Source: Butyrivibrio fibrisolvens (GTDB taxonomy: Bacteria > Bacillota > Clostridia > Lachnospirales > Lachnospiraceae). From it: DNA of 64,000 bases. Below the pieces are notes generated by a model. The model had not been told where the DNA came from. It did not search any database and saw only the letters and a program-made list of their open reading frames with translations. Each line of letters begins with the position of its first letter. Position 1 is the first letter of the stretch. Positions 54,010-63,687 of this stretch are shown here, in pieces. The position numbers were made by a program, and so were the translations under genes. Where the stretch lies: NCBI RefSeq assembly GCF_037113525.1, contig NZ_CP146963.1, positions 2,294,001-2,358,000 of the forward strand, given 5' to 3'.

Positions 54010-56913
54010 ATGCTAGCTATTAATTTCGATGATGTGCTTAATGTCCTTAATACACTAAAACCTTATCTTATAGCGCTTGGCATAATCATAGTGTGTTGGA
54101 TCATCCTAAGGATCGTTGTCGGCAAGGCTATGAAAAAGCAGCCGGCTAAGAGAAGAACAAAAGCCTGTCTTTTGGTAGCTCTTCTTGCCGGAATCTGCAT
54201 AGTTGTCAATATGATCTGTACAGGGCCTATGAGTACTATGCTGGATCTTATTTCAGGCAGTGGCACTATTTCAAAAGCAACATCTGATAAAGCTACAGAG
54301 GTTGCAGTTCAGATAGGCGAAGAGGGTATCGCTCTTCTTGAAAACGACGATGATATTCTTCCTATGGCTAAGGGAGATAAGCTCAATGTATTTGGCTGGG
54401 CATCAATTAATCCTATCCTTGGCGGAGCAGGATCAGGTGCTTTAAATAATGCCTATGCTACAACTGATATACTTCAGTCTTTGAAGGATGCAGGAATTGA
54501 GACTAACGCTGAGCTAACTCAGTTCTATACAGAATATAAGGCTGACAGACCTGAAGTTGGTATGTGGGCTCAGGACTGGACACTTCCGGAACCTAACGTA
54601 TCTCTTTATACAGATTCTCTTATAAGTAACGCAAAAGAATTCTCTGATACAGCAATGATCGTTATCAGCCGCTCAGGTGGTGAGGGTGCTGACCTTCCAG
54701 CTAATATGCCGGCTGTAGTAGATGGCTCCTTCCAGGATGGAACAACCTATACTGCAGGTACTTATGACGATTCATTAAATGAAGGCAATGACTGGGATGA
54801 AGGTGATCACTATCTTCAGCTTTCAAACAGAGAAGAAGAGATGATCGACCTTGTATGTAAGAATTTTGACAAGGTTATCCTTGTTTATAACGGAGCTAAT
54901 GCTTTCGAACTTGGATTTGTAAATGATTATGCACAGATCAAGGGCGTTCTCTGGACAGCTGGTCAGGGACACGTTGGTATGAAAGCTCTTGGCGAGATCA
55001 TTGCCGGAGAAGTTAATCCTTCCGCAAGACTTATAGATACATATGTATATGATTTTGAAGAAACACCATGGTGGAATAACTTTGGTGACTTCAATTATAA
55101 GAACATGGATGATATGTCTTATACTTCAACAGGCTTTACAGGTGTTGAATCAACATCCTATGTATCTTTCGTAAACTATGTAGAAGGAATCTATGTTGGA
55201 TACAAGTTCTATGAGACAGCAGCTGCTGAAGGCCTTATAGATTATGATAAGATCGTTCAGTATCCATTTGGATATGGCCTTTCCTATACAACATTTGATC
55301 AGAAGATGGGCGAGATCACAGAATCTGATGGAACATTGTCATTTGACGTAACTGTTACAAATACAGGTAGCGTAGCAGGAAAAGACGTTATTGAAGTTTA
55401 TTTCAATCCTCCGTATACAAACGGCGGAATTGAAAAGGCATCTGCAAACCTTGTTCAGTTTGAGAAAACAGATATTCTTGAACCCGGAGCTTCTCAGACT
55501 ATCACAGTATCTTTTGCCCTCGAAGACATGGCTTCCTATGACTACAAAGATGCTAAGGGATATGTGCTTGAAGCAGGAGATTATATTATTTCCATTAATA
55601 AAGATTCTCATAATATAATCGACTCCAAGACTTATACAGTAGCTTCTGAGATCAAGGGTCGTAACTCTGATCAGGCAGAAGTAACTAACAGATTTGATTT
55701 TGCAGAAGGCGAAGTTAATTATCTTTCAAGAGCTGACGGCTTTGCAAACTATGCTGAAGCGATCAGCGCTCCTACAGATTACAATATGACAGATGAAGCT
55801 AAGGCTTCTTTCTACAACATCAGTAATTATCTTACTCCTGAAGCAACTGCTGCCGATGAAGATCCAAATGCAGCTGCTATCACAACAGGAGCTGATAACG
55901 GTATTAAGTTAAAAGACATGGTAGGTATCGACAAGGATGATCCTATGTGGGATCAGTTTATGGATCAGCTTACACTTGATGAAATGAACGATATCATTTC
56001 ACTTGGCGGATACCAGACCAATTCAATTGACAGTGTTGGTAAGATCCGTACAAATGACTGCGACGGACCTTCATCTATCAACAACAACTTTACAGGTGTC
56101 GGCTCACTGGGCTTCCCTGTAGGCGTAGTTATCTCAGCTACATTTAATAAGCAGCTTGCTCATGATTTTGGTTACTTCATCGGCGTTATGGCTGATGAAA
56201 TGGATACTTCCGGCTGGTATGCACCTGCCATGAATATCCACAGAACAGCATTTGCAGGTCGTAACTTCGAGTATTATTCAGAAGACGGACTTCTTTCCGG
56301 ATATATTGCAGGTAACTCTGTAGCAGGTGCATGGGAAAATGGCGTATATGCTTACATGAAACACTTTGCACTTAATGATCAGGAGCAGAATCGTCTTGAT
56401 ATGCTCTGCACATGGTCCAATGAGCAGGCAATCCGTGAGATCTATTTAAGACCTTTCGAAGCTTGTGTAAAGGATTATGGCTGTCTTGCAGTTATGTCAT
56501 CTTTTAACTACATCGGAAACAGATGGGCAGGCGGATGTTCTGAACTTCTTATGGACGTACTTAGAGGTGAATGGGGCTTTAAGGGATTTGTACTTACTGA
56601 CTACTTTGGTGTATATGGATACATGTCATCAGATCAGGCTATCAGAAATGGTACAGATATGATGCTTGTTAACTATCCGACTCAGACCAATAATGTTCAG
56701 TTCCGAGATACAAACGGAGCTCAGCAGGCTATGAGACAGTCTGCTAAGAATGCACTCTATGTAGTAGCTAACAGCCGTGCATATTATGAAGAGAACTATT
56801 CCAATAAGCTGCCGGTATGGAAGGTTATCCTCTACATTGCAGATGCAGTGGTTATCGCACTTTGCTGCCTGATACTTGTAAAGGCATTTAAGAAAAAAGA
56901 AGAGGTGGCATAA
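54010..56913 (+). CDS. Membrane-anchored GH3 glycosidase with reversed domain order
   Basis: A 967-residue protein. Two helices (about 18-36 and 51-70) flank a basic loop KKQPAKRRTK. Next come the GH3 C-terminal sandwich domain (about 95-390, VQIGEEGIALLEND.., GAGSGALNN), the Fn3-like domain (about 420-535, FGYGLSYTTF) and only then the GH3 catalytic barrel (about 635-910): DCDGPSS, KHFALNDQE and nucleophile Asp864 in GFVLTDYFG. A final helix (about 940-960) ends in KKKEE. The basic ends place the catalytic part outside. The reversed order is known from Butyrivibrio and Ruminococcus beta-glucosidases; anchoring at both ends is less usual. Confidence 0.9.
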   Translation: MLAINFDDVLNVLNTLKPYLIALGIIIVCWIILRIVVGKAMKKQPAKRRTKACLLVALLAGICIVVNMICTGPMSTMLDLISGSGTISKATSDKATEVAVQIGEEGIALLENDDDILPMAKGDKLNVFGWASINPILGGAGSGALNNAYATTDILQSLKDAGIETNAELTQFYTEYKADRPEVGMWAQDWTLPEPNVSLYTDSLISNAKEFSDTAMIVISRSGGEGADLPANMPAVVDGSFQDGTTYTAGTYDDSLNEGNDWDEGDHYLQLSNREEEMIDLVCKNFDKVILVYNGANAFELGFVNDYAQIKGVLWTAGQGHVGMKALGEIIAGEVNPSARLIDTYVYDFEETPWWNNFGDFNYKNMDDMSYTSTGFTGVESTSYVSFVNYVEGIYVGYKFYETAAAEGLIDYDKIVQYPFGYGLSYTTFDQKMGEITESDGTLSFDVTVTNTGSVAGKDVIEVYFNPPYTNGGIEKASANLVQFEKTDILEPGASQTITVSFALEDMASYDYKDAKGYVLEAGDYIISINKDSHNIIDSKTYTVASEIKGRNSDQAEVTNRFDFAEGEVNYLSRADGFANYAEAISAPTDYNMTDEAKASFYNISNYLTPEATAADEDPNAAAITTGADNGIKLKDMVGIDKDDPMWDQFMDQLTLDEMNDIISLGGYQTNSIDSVGKIRTNDCDGPSSINNNFTGVGSLGFPVGVVISATFNKQLAHDFGYFIGVMADEMDTSGWYAPAMNIHRTAFAGRNFEYYSEDGLLSGYIAGNSVAGAWENGVYAYMKHFALNDQEQNRLDMLCTWSNEQAIREIYLRPFEACVKDYGCLAVMSSFNYIGNRWAGGCSELLMDVLRGEWGFKGFVLTDYFGVYGYMSSDQAIRNGTDMMLVNYPTQTNNVQFRDTNGAQQAMRQSAKNALYVVANSRAYYEENYSNKLPVWKVILYIADAVVIALCCLILVKAFKKKEEVA

Positions 56914-57002
56914 GAAGTAAAGGTATACCGGTAATTATAAAATATTATAAATGGTAAATACTTTATATCATTAAGACGGGTATGAGAAATTAGTTTATAT
57001 AA

Positions 57003-57041
57003 GGAAAAGGGGCACCGGATTCGTTTCGGTGTCCCTTTTCC
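57003..57041. terminator. Bidirectional terminator between the GH3 operon and the TRAP operon
   Basis: GGAAAAGGGGCACCG (57003-57017) pairs with CGGTGTCCCTTTTCC (57027-57041) with one mismatch. The stem's own A and T runs serve as the U tract on either strand. Confidence 0.8.
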
Positions 57042-57104
57042 AATGGTAATTCTTATTTAGCTTTGACTATAGATCATAGATTTCAAAGGATATGAGCGTC
57101 CAAC

Positions 57105-57153
57105 ACAGAAAAGCATCTATGTTTTTCTGTACATGTCGTAACTACATCCTGTA
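57105..57153. repeat. Hairpin plus 25-mer element, copy C
   Basis: ACAGAAAA..TTTTTCTGT (57105-57130) followed by GTACATGTCGTAACTACATC + CTGTA (57129-57153). It ends 11 bases from the stop of the minus-strand kinase-like gene. Confidence 0.5.
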
Positions 57154-57163
57154 ATTTTTGACC

Positions 57164-57766
57164 TTAAACGCCTTTGACGATTTCTTCGATAATGTCAGCG
57201 CACTTCTCAACGCCGATGATTCCTGTGTTAAGGCACAGATCATAGTTAGAGAAATCGTAGCTGTCATGACCTGTATAGTGCTTATAATAAATGCGGCGAA
57301 GTTCGTCCTGTTTTTTCATGATCTTCTTAAGGTGAGCGTCATCTACTCCCGGATGGAGCTGGGCTGCACGTTCAAGCTTGAAGTCTGTTTCAGCGTACAG
57401 GAATACGTCAAGCGATTTAATGCCTGCTTCCTTAAGTACAAAGTCAGCGCAGCGGCCTACGATGATACAGGGCTTTTGGGCAAGATCTACGATTACGTGC
57501 TTTTGTGCATTGAAGATGTCATCATAGGAATTGTAAGCAGCTGTACCATTTAAAAAATGCTCTATAAAAAGAGATAAAGAGGAGAGGCTTTCTCCTTCAG
57601 AGTTGACTTCATCTTCTGAAAAGCCGCTTTCGATAACAGTTTTTTTCACAAAATCCTTATCATAATAAGGGATTCCGAGTCTTTCAGAAAGCATTCCGGC
57701 GATAGTGCGTCCATATGCACAGTATTCTCTACCGATCGTAATTACAGGGAATTTAAGGTTATCCAT
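57164..57766 (-). CDS. Cytidylate-kinase-like family protein, paralogue 2
   Basis: A 200-residue protein homologous to the one at 32256-32864. The N-terminus reads ITIGREYCAYGRTIAGMLSERLGIPYYDKDF and the middle CIIVGRCADFVL, nearly identical to SCIIVGRCADAIL in paralogue 1, with RIYYKHYTGHD later. Here too the canonical Walker A lysine is missing (GREYCAYGR). It starts 5 bp after the stop of the fused TRAP permease, so it is part of that transport operon. Confidence 0.8.
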   Translation of the reverse strand: MDNLKFPVITIGREYCAYGRTIAGMLSERLGIPYYDKDFVKKTVIESGFSEDEVNSEGESLSSLSLFIEHFLNGTAAYNSYDDIFNAQKHVIVDLAQKPCIIVGRCADFVLKEAGIKSLDVFLYAETDFKLERAAQLHPGVDDAHLKKIMKKQDELRRIYYKHYTGHDSYDFSNYDLCLNTGIIGVEKCADIIEEIVKGV

Positions 57767-57771
57767 AATAG

Positions 57772-59766
57772 TTATGCCTCCGCGCCTTTTATAGTCTTTT
57801 TTGACATAATAAATTGAAATGCAAGTGAGCCGATCACAAGTACAAGTCCGACTCCGTCTGTGAGGAGACCCGGATAGATGAGAAGGAGTCCTCCGACAAC
57901 TGTAAGTACTCTGATGATCTTGTTCATATCGGTAAAACAGTAGCCTTCAAGGCCTGCAGCAAGTCCGAATATACCAAATACTGCTGTAATGCTTATCTGG
58001 GCAACAGCAAGAGGTGTTGTATCGATCATAAGGAGCGCCGGGCTTAAGCAGAACATATATGGAACTATGAAAGCTGCGATAGCAAGTCTTGAAGCGGTAA
58101 AGGCTGTCTTCATAGGGTTGGACTTTGCAATAGCAGAGCCTGCGTAAGCTGCAAGGGCAACAGGTGGAGTAATATCAGCTACAATACCAAAGTAAAATAC
58201 GAAGAAGTGAGCAGCTGCGATCGGAACGCCCATTCTTATAAGGATAGGAGCTGTTGTAGCAGCCATGATGCAGTAGTTGGCTGTTGTAGGAACGCCCATT
58301 CCAAGTACGATACAGCAAAGCATTGTAAGTATGAGCGCAATTATGAGCTTATCACCAGCTACGCCTACAATAGCGTTTATAAGTTCGTTGGCAAGACCTG
58401 TCATTGTGATAGCTCCGGAGATGATTCCGGCTACGCCGCAGGCTGCGCCGACTGTGATAGCACTTTTGCCGCCTGATGAAAGAGCATCAAGGATCTTTCT
58501 GGGATTAAGCTTTGCATCTCTATTGATGAAGCCAACTATGATAGAGAGGATGATCGCAAGTGATGCGGCCTTCTGCATAGTCATGTAGTTACCTGATACC
58601 CATACTATCAGCATGATGATAGGTATAAGGAGATAGATCTTTTTAATAAGCTTAAAGAAGCTTGGAAGCTGGTCTTTAGGAATTCCTGTAAGTTTAAGAC
58701 GCTTTGCTTCAAGGTGAACTGTAATAAATATTCCAAAGAAGTAAAGGATTGCAGGAAGTACGGCTTTACTTATTACATCTGAATATGGAACACCGATGAA
58801 ATCTGCCATAAGGAAGGCTGCAGCTCCCATGATCGGGGGCATGATCTGACCACCTGTTGATGAAGCAGCTTCTACAGCGGCTGCAAATTCGTTCTTGTAG
58901 CCTGTCTTTTTCATCATAGGGATCGTAACTGATCCTGTTGTTACAGTGTTACCTACTGATGAACCTGATACCATACCGCAGAGGGCAGAAGAGATAACTG
59001 CAACTTTGGCAGGACCACCTGCGAATCTACCTGCAATGCTGTTTGCAAGCTCGATAAAAAAGCTTGAGATTCCGGTTCTTTCAAGGAATGCTCCGAAGAT
59101 AATGAATACGACAATGTACTTGGAACATACATTAACTGGTGTAGAAAGGATTCCGCCTTTTGTATAGAAGAGGTTACGTACAAGGTATCTGACTCTTCCA
59201 GGGAAGCTTGGGTTTGTAAGGCCTATCGTAAGAGCATATATAACGAAGAATGCTGCTACGATGAGAATAGGCATACCTACGCATCTTCTTGTAACTTCTA
59301 CAAGAGCAGCGATTCCGACGATACCTATTATGATCTGGTACCATTCAAATCTTGTTCCCTGGTTGATTATATCATTAGCATTGAAAGTAAAGTATAAGTA
59401 TGATGCAGTTCCAAGGAGCATGAAGATCATATCGCCGATTGGAATGTAGTTAGGCTTTGTAAGGCCTTTTTTATGAGGATAGATAAGGAATCCCATTAGG
59501 ACTATAAGTGCCATGAAGGATGTAAGTCTTATCTCTTCAAGGAAGGTTGCAAAAAGTGTTACATAAATGCACCAGAGTGAAAAGAGTGCAAGGACAACGG
59601 TTACGACTATCTTTGGAACTCCGGTCCATACTCTGGTGTTGGACTCTCTGTCATATTTGCGCATTACAGAATCGATGTCAGCGCCTCCTGTCTGTGTCTG
59701 CGCTGCAGTTGCGGAGGCATTTAAGATATTCGATTCTTTAGTCTCAATATTATTGTTAGTACTCAA
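57772..59766 (-). CDS. TRAP transporter fused permease (DctQM), TAXI type
   Basis: A 664-residue membrane protein combining the small (4TM-like) and large (12TM) TRAP permease subunits. It shows the large-subunit features GRFAGGPAKVAVISSALCGMVSGSSVGNTVTTG (sodium-site region), ASSTGGQIMPPIMGAAAFLMA and GMGVPTTANY. The N-terminal 60 residues, rich in Asn and Thr, are cytosolic. It imports organic acids with Na+. It is between the binding protein (4 bp upstream) and the kinase-like gene. Confidence 0.93.
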   Translation of the reverse strand: MSTNNNIETKESNILNASATAAQTQTGGADIDSVMRKYDRESNTRVWTGVPKIVVTVVLALFSLWCIYVTLFATFLEEIRLTSFMALIVLMGFLIYPHKKGLTKPNYIPIGDMIFMLLGTASYLYFTFNANDIINQGTRFEWYQIIIGIVGIAALVEVTRRCVGMPILIVAAFFVIYALTIGLTNPSFPGRVRYLVRNLFYTKGGILSTPVNVCSKYIVVFIIFGAFLERTGISSFFIELANSIAGRFAGGPAKVAVISSALCGMVSGSSVGNTVTTGSVTIPMMKKTGYKNEFAAAVEAASSTGGQIMPPIMGAAAFLMADFIGVPYSDVISKAVLPAILYFFGIFITVHLEAKRLKLTGIPKDQLPSFFKLIKKIYLLIPIIMLIVWVSGNYMTMQKAASLAIILSIIVGFINRDAKLNPRKILDALSSGGKSAITVGAACGVAGIISGAITMTGLANELINAIVGVAGDKLIIALILTMLCCIVLGMGVPTTANYCIMAATTAPILIRMGVPIAAAHFFVFYFGIVADITPPVALAAYAGSAIAKSNPMKTAFTASRLAIAAFIVPYMFCLSPALLMIDTTPLAVAQISITAVFGIFGLAAGLEGYCFTDMNKIIRVLTVVGGLLLIYPGLLTDGVGLVLVIGSLAFQFIMSKKTIKGAEA

Positions 59767-59770
59767 AATA

Positions 59771-60745
59771 TCATTCCTCCGTTCTTACTGTGATTCCATG
59801 CTCAGCGTAGTACTTAGCAGCACCTTCATGGTAAGGAACGTCAGTTACGCTTGTTGCATTTTCAAGATTAAGTTCTGCGCCCTTGGCATTTTCAAGAGTG
59901 ATGTCATCTATGTGATCAAATATGGCTGCTGTAAGGTCGTAAACTACATCGTCGTCAAGTGAAGCAGATACGATAACTGTTGCTTTTACTGTGATTGTCT
60001 CTACATCTTCATCCTGTCCGGGGTAGGTTCCTGCAGGAATTGTATAAGCAGAGTAGTAAGGGCATTTTTCTATAATGCCATCACGAAGATCGCCGTCTAT
60101 TCCGATGAGCTTTACGCCATTAGTTGTAGCAAGCTCTGTAATAGCAGTAGTTGGCGCACCTGCTACGATGAAGGCTGCATCTATTTTGCCATCCTTAAGA
60201 GACTCTTTGGAGTCTTCAAAAGACTGGTACTGGGGCTTTATGTCATCAAGTGTGATACCGGCGCCTTCAAGGACGTCAAGCGCATTGAAATAAACGCCAG
60301 AACCGGCTTCACCTATTGAAATACTTTTACCTTTGAGATCTGATACGGATCTGATATCCGGATCCATTGTGATAAGCTGAACAGTTTCAGCGTATAAGCA
60401 TCCAAGAACTCTGAAATCGTGAGTTGCACCGTCTTGTTCAAATGCTCTGGTTCCGGACCAGGCATAAGACATAACGTCTGACTGTGTGAATCCAAGCTGG
60501 AAATCGCCATCCTGAATACTCTGAATATTAGCTTTAGAACCGCCTGTTGATACGGCAGTAACGCGAACGCCCGCATATTGCTTCATATACTGGGCAAGAA
60601 CTCCGCCATATGCATAATATGTTCCTGCAGTTCCGCCTGTTCCAAACATGAAACGAAGGCCGCTACCGCAGGCGCAAAGACATGTGCACATGACAACGGC
60701 AAGGACTAAACTTAAAGTCCTGAAAACATGTGTTTTCTTCATCAT
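59771..60745 (-). CDS. TAXI-family TRAP solute-binding lipoprotein
   Basis: A 324-residue protein with a lipoprotein signal ending CTCLCAC (about residue 26). The TAXI domain starts with FGTGGTAGTYYAYGGVLAQY and contains SKANIQSIQDGDFQLGFTQSDV, QLITMDPDIRSVSDLKGKSISIGEAGSG and AAFIVAGAPT. TAXI binders bring C4- or C5-dicarboxylates or related acids to the fused permease. First gene of the operon; the start may be the second Met, which is better spaced from AGAGGG. Confidence 0.93.
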   Translation of the reverse strand: MMKKTHVFRTLSLVLAVVMCTCLCACGSGLRFMFGTGGTAGTYYAYGGVLAQYMKQYAGVRVTAVSTGGSKANIQSIQDGDFQLGFTQSDVMSYAWSGTRAFEQDGATHDFRVLGCLYAETVQLITMDPDIRSVSDLKGKSISIGEAGSGVYFNALDVLEGAGITLDDIKPQYQSFEDSKESLKDGKIDAAFIVAGAPTTAITELATTNGVKLIGIDGDLRDGIIEKCPYYSAYTIPAGTYPGQDEDVETITVKATVIVSASLDDDVVYDLTAAIFDHIDDITLENAKGAELNLENATSVTDVPYHEGAAKYYAEHGITVRTEE

Positions 60746-60979
60746 TTTCCCTCTTTTCTTATTTTGTCAGAATATATTTTAACATATATTTTCATATACT
60801 GTTTTTGATGAAAAATATGGTGCTTTTTCATATTTACAGGATAAGAATTTGGGTAAAAATCTTTAAGCATTTATATTGTAGAAGGGATGAACATGTAATA
60901 GTATGAATACAAATGGCAATTAAGAACATCTTAAGTAAAAGATAAATCTGGCAAAGAGATTTTAAAAGGAGAGAAGATT

Positions 60980-62017
60980 ATGAAAAATGTTACATTAGGA
61001 CGCACCGGCATATGCGTTCCGCAAAACGGCTTTGGAGCACTTCCCGTGCAGCGAGTGTCTTTGGACGAAGCTGTAGTGCTTCTTAGAAAAGCTTATGATG
61101 GCGGCATGAGATTTTTTGACACAGCAAGAGCTTATAGCGACAGTGAAGAGAAGCTTGGCGCAGCATTTGGAGATGGCTATGTGAAAAGAGATGAGATCGT
61201 GATCACCACAAAGACTCAGGCCAAAACTCCTGAAGCTTTCTGGAAAGATCTTGAGACATCACTTGCAACTTTAAAAACTGAATATATCGATGTATACCAA
61301 TTTCATCTCATGGGCCAGTGCTATAAGCCAGGTGATGGAACCGGAATGTACGAATGCATGCAGGAAGCTAAGGCTAAAGGCATGATCAAACATATTGGCG
61401 GAACTGCTCACAAGCTTGGTATTGCCAAAGAACTCATAGAATCAGATCTGTACGAGACAGTTCAGTATCCTATGAGCTATCTTGCATCAGATAAAGAGAT
61501 CGAGCTGATTCATATGTGTAATGAACATAATGTAGGATTTATCGGCATGAAGGGACTTGCGGGCGGTCTTATCACTAATTCAAAGGCTGCAATGGCCTTT
61601 ATATCCCAGTTTGATGGCGCTGTTCCGATCTGGGGCATCCAGAGAGATAAAGAGCTTGATGAGTGGCTTTCATATATGGATGAGACTCCTTCCATGGACG
61701 ATGAGATCAAAGCTTTTATCGAGAGCGAGAGAAAAGAGCTTATGGGCGATTTCTGTAGAGGCTGCGGATATTGTAGCCCTTGTACTGTTGGTATTCAGAT
61801 CAATCAGTGTAACAGGATGTCTCTGATGTTAAGAAGAGCTCCGAGTGATGCATGGCTTTCAGAATACTGGCAGGAAGAGATGAAGAAGATTGATGAATGC
61901 GTAAACTGCGGCGCCTGCCTGCCAAGATGCCCTTATGAGCTCAATATTCCTGAGCTTTTGAAGAAGAATCTGGAAGATTACAGGATGGTACTTAAAGGGG
62001 AGAGGAAGGTAAAATAG
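60980..62017 (+). CDS. Aldo/keto reductase with C-terminal [4Fe-4S] ferredoxin-like domain
   Basis: A 345-residue protein. Residues about 1-255 form the aldo-keto reductase barrel with FFDTARAYSDSEEKLG (catalytic Asp/Tyr), TTKTQAK (Lys) and QFHLMG (His). The C-terminal part has two Cys clusters, CRGCGYCSPC (about 256) and ECVNCGACLPRCPYELNI (about 310), for iron-sulfur centres. Such proteins are common in anaerobes; their substrate is unknown. Start after AAAGGAGAG. Confidence 0.92.
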   Translation: MKNVTLGRTGICVPQNGFGALPVQRVSLDEAVVLLRKAYDGGMRFFDTARAYSDSEEKLGAAFGDGYVKRDEIVITTKTQAKTPEAFWKDLETSLATLKTEYIDVYQFHLMGQCYKPGDGTGMYECMQEAKAKGMIKHIGGTAHKLGIAKELIESDLYETVQYPMSYLASDKEIELIHMCNEHNVGFIGMKGLAGGLITNSKAAMAFISQFDGAVPIWGIQRDKELDEWLSYMDETPSMDDEIKAFIESERKELMGDFCRGCGYCSPCTVGIQINQCNRMSLMLRRAPSDAWLSEYWQEEMKKIDECVNCGACLPRCPYELNIPELLKKNLEDYRMVLKGERKVK

Positions 62018-62163
62018 TTTTATCTTGAAAAGGTGACTTTTAATTTCGCTTTTTTCCAAAAATAAAGAGCAAGAATTGGTTAAATAAAATCTTGTATTAG
62101 ACATTTTTGTGGGCTATAATTTTGGGGTTGAAATTAATAAAAAATTTATTGGAGGATACAAAA

Positions 62164-62547
62164 ATGGGTTTCGAAAACGTATGTAAATCTCTCAACGCTT
62201 ATTTCAGCAACAACAAATTTCTTGCACCAATTCAGGCATTTGCACTTCCTGCAACATTCGTTTGTGGAGCGCTCCTGATTGTTAGCAGCATCCCTGGAGT
62301 TTCATTAGGCTGGTTTATTTCTGTAGTAAGAGTATTTTTCTATCTTTTCTTCTTTATGCTTCTTGGAACAGAGAACTTCTTAATGATCGCAATTGCATTA
62401 GGACTTAGAGTTGCAGAATCTCTTATCGATGAGCTTGTAGACATTTTCAAATATGGTTACTTTAGCTGGTCTTCACTTGTATATATTGTTGTATTTGGAT
62501 TTCTTGCTTATTTAGCTTATATGAAGTCTGTAAAGGGAACTAAATAA
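62164..62547 (+). CDS. Small membrane protein of unknown function
   Basis: A 127-residue protein with three to four hydrophobic helices. The ATG at 62164 follows TTGGAGGA; the frame is open upstream without a site. It starts MGFENVCKSLNAYFSNNKFL and has an amphipathic LRVAESLIDELVDIFKYGYF before the last helix. Single gene between its promoter region and a strong terminator. Family not recognised. Confidence 0.65.
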   Translation: MGFENVCKSLNAYFSNNKFLAPIQAFALPATFVCGALLIVSSIPGVSLGWFISVVRVFFYLFFFMLLGTENFLMIAIALGLRVAESLIDELVDIFKYGYFSWSSLVYIVVFGFLAYLAYMKSVKGTK

Positions 62548-62596
62548 TTGAATTATATGAACATGTTCATATAAAACTTAATATGTAATTTTATTT

Positions 62597-62630
62597 AGGG
62601 CTTTAGCTTTTTTCGCTAAAGCCCTTTTTA
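62597..62630 (+). terminator. Terminator after the small membrane protein gene
   Basis: AGGGCTTTAGC (62597-62607) pairs perfectly with GCTAAAGCCCT (62615-62625), then T4-5. Confidence 0.92.
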
Positions 62631-62714
62631 TTAGCTCTGATGCGGAATTATACATTAAAAAACGAGTATTTCACAGAAAGTTTCTAACAATTTTGTGAAA
62701 AGTGATACAAATTA

Positions 62715-62743
62715 TTGAATAATTCATATCAACACGCTATAAT
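62715..62743 (+). promoter_or_regulatory. Strong sigma-A-type promoter
   Basis: TTGAAT (62715-62720), a 17-bp spacer and a consensus TATAAT (62738-62743). The start would be near 62750, giving a leader of about 110 nt before the next gene. Confidence 0.75.
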
Positions 62744-62752
62744 ACGTAGGTA

Positions 62753-62850
62753 TGACTTTTTGAGAAGTCCAAAATCCGCTTTTTATCGCGGTTTGAATAG
62801 AAGAGTGATTCGGTAGGCAAAAAGGCCAATAAAATTCTATTTCATAGTTT
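62753..62850 (+). ncRNA. Structured leader-like element, copy 2
   Basis: The leader contains GACTT..AAGTC (62755-62770), AATCCGC..GCGGTTT (about 62774-62796), then GTGATTCGGTAGGCAAAAAG + GCC, and TGAATAGAA / TTCTATTTCA (about 62795-62803 with 62836-62846) closing around it. The part from AATCCGC to AGGCC aligns almost base for base with copy 1 (2403-2528 on the minus strand). Each copy lies downstream of a TATAAT and upstream of a gene in the same orientation. No known riboswitch consensus is recognisable to me. Confidence 0.45.
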
Positions 62851-62861
62851 TGGGAGGAAAC

Positions 62862-63146
62862 ATGGGCATTTTTGGGGGACCTAAAAAACACAAGGAATTA
62901 GAGGGCATTTTAGCATCCTGTGAAATGTACATTAACAACAACTATAAGGATGCAGCTCAGGAAGAGTTCCAGCATTTTAAAAGACGTTTTAAAGAACTTG
63001 AAGAGTACGAGTATCTGTCTGACAAACAGCTTGAATATTATGACGTAATATACAGTCAGATGTCTGAAAAGATGAAAGGTTATGGTCACGTTCAGATTAG
63101 AAGAGATCCTAATGGAATAAAGACCAGATCCAAGACAAGAAGATAA
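62862..63146 (+). CDS. 94-residue basic hypothetical protein
   Basis: A soluble protein from the ATG at 62862, after GGGAGGA. It starts MGIFGGPKKHKELEGIL and is mostly helical, with paired aromatic residues (EEFQHFKRRFKELEEYEYL) and a basic tail KTRSKTRR. A Tyr/Glu-rich helix pair of this kind suggests a protein- or RNA-binding role, but no family is recognised. It has its own promoter, a structured leader and a terminator. Confidence 0.6.
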   Translation: MGIFGGPKKHKELEGILASCEMYINNNYKDAAQEEFQHFKRRFKELEEYEYLSDKQLEYYDVIYSQMSEKMKGYGHVQIRRDPNGIKTRSKTRR

Positions 63147-63161
63147 TAATATTTGAATTAG

Positions 63162-63195
63162 AAATGACTCAGGATTTAATCCGGGTCATTTTTTT
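63162..63195 (+). terminator. Terminator after the 94-residue gene
   Basis: AATGACTC-A-GGAT pairs with ATCC-G-GGTCATT around a TTA loop (63162-63190), then T7. Confidence 0.88.
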
Positions 63196-63249
63196 ATGCT
63201 AGAATATTACTGAAGAAGACTATTATTGGGGGAATATGGGGGATTTATT

Positions 63250-63687
63250 ATGAATATAGCAAGGAAAATAAAGATTATTGCAGGCATTATTGCAGTTGTT
63301 TTAGTAGCTGTGATAGCCATTTTTTTATATAATAACAGACCCGCAAGCGATTATGATCAGATAAAAGAGAAGCTCCTTGGCACCTGGATCTCTGACAGCG
63401 AAAATGAAGAGATTAACTGGTATGTAGACGACAGAAATAATCTTTGCATGTCTTTTTCTGATAAAGAAAATGATTATAAGCGTATTATTGCTGATCTGTG
63501 TTACAACGAAGACAGCTTCAGTTTAGAACGTGGAAATATTGTTTATTATGAAGCTGCAGGTGAAATGACATGTATGTGTTATTTATATTTGAACGGCGAT
63601 GAGATGTATACAACCATCAACGGTAAAGATTTACATCTAATCAGAAGCGGCGTTACACAGGTGAATTTAGATCATAGCAGGTTTTAA
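63250..63687 (+). CDS. Membrane-anchored small extracytoplasmic protein
   Basis: A 145-residue protein from the ATG at 63250, which follows GGGGGA. One N-terminal helix (about 10-28) anchors a small domain beginning IKEKLLGTWISDSENEEINWYV and ending TINGKDLHLIR, a pattern of lipocalin-like DUF5640-type domains (G-T-W start, repeated beta strands). Function unknown. A related coding scrap follows immediately. Confidence 0.65.
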   Translation: MNIARKIKIIAGIIAVVLVAVIAIFLYNNRPASDYDQIKEKLLGTWISDSENEEINWYVDDRNNLCMSFSDKENDYKRIIADLCYNEDSFSLERGNIVYYEAAGEMTCMCYLYLNGDEMYTTINGKDLHLIRSGVTQVNLDHSRF

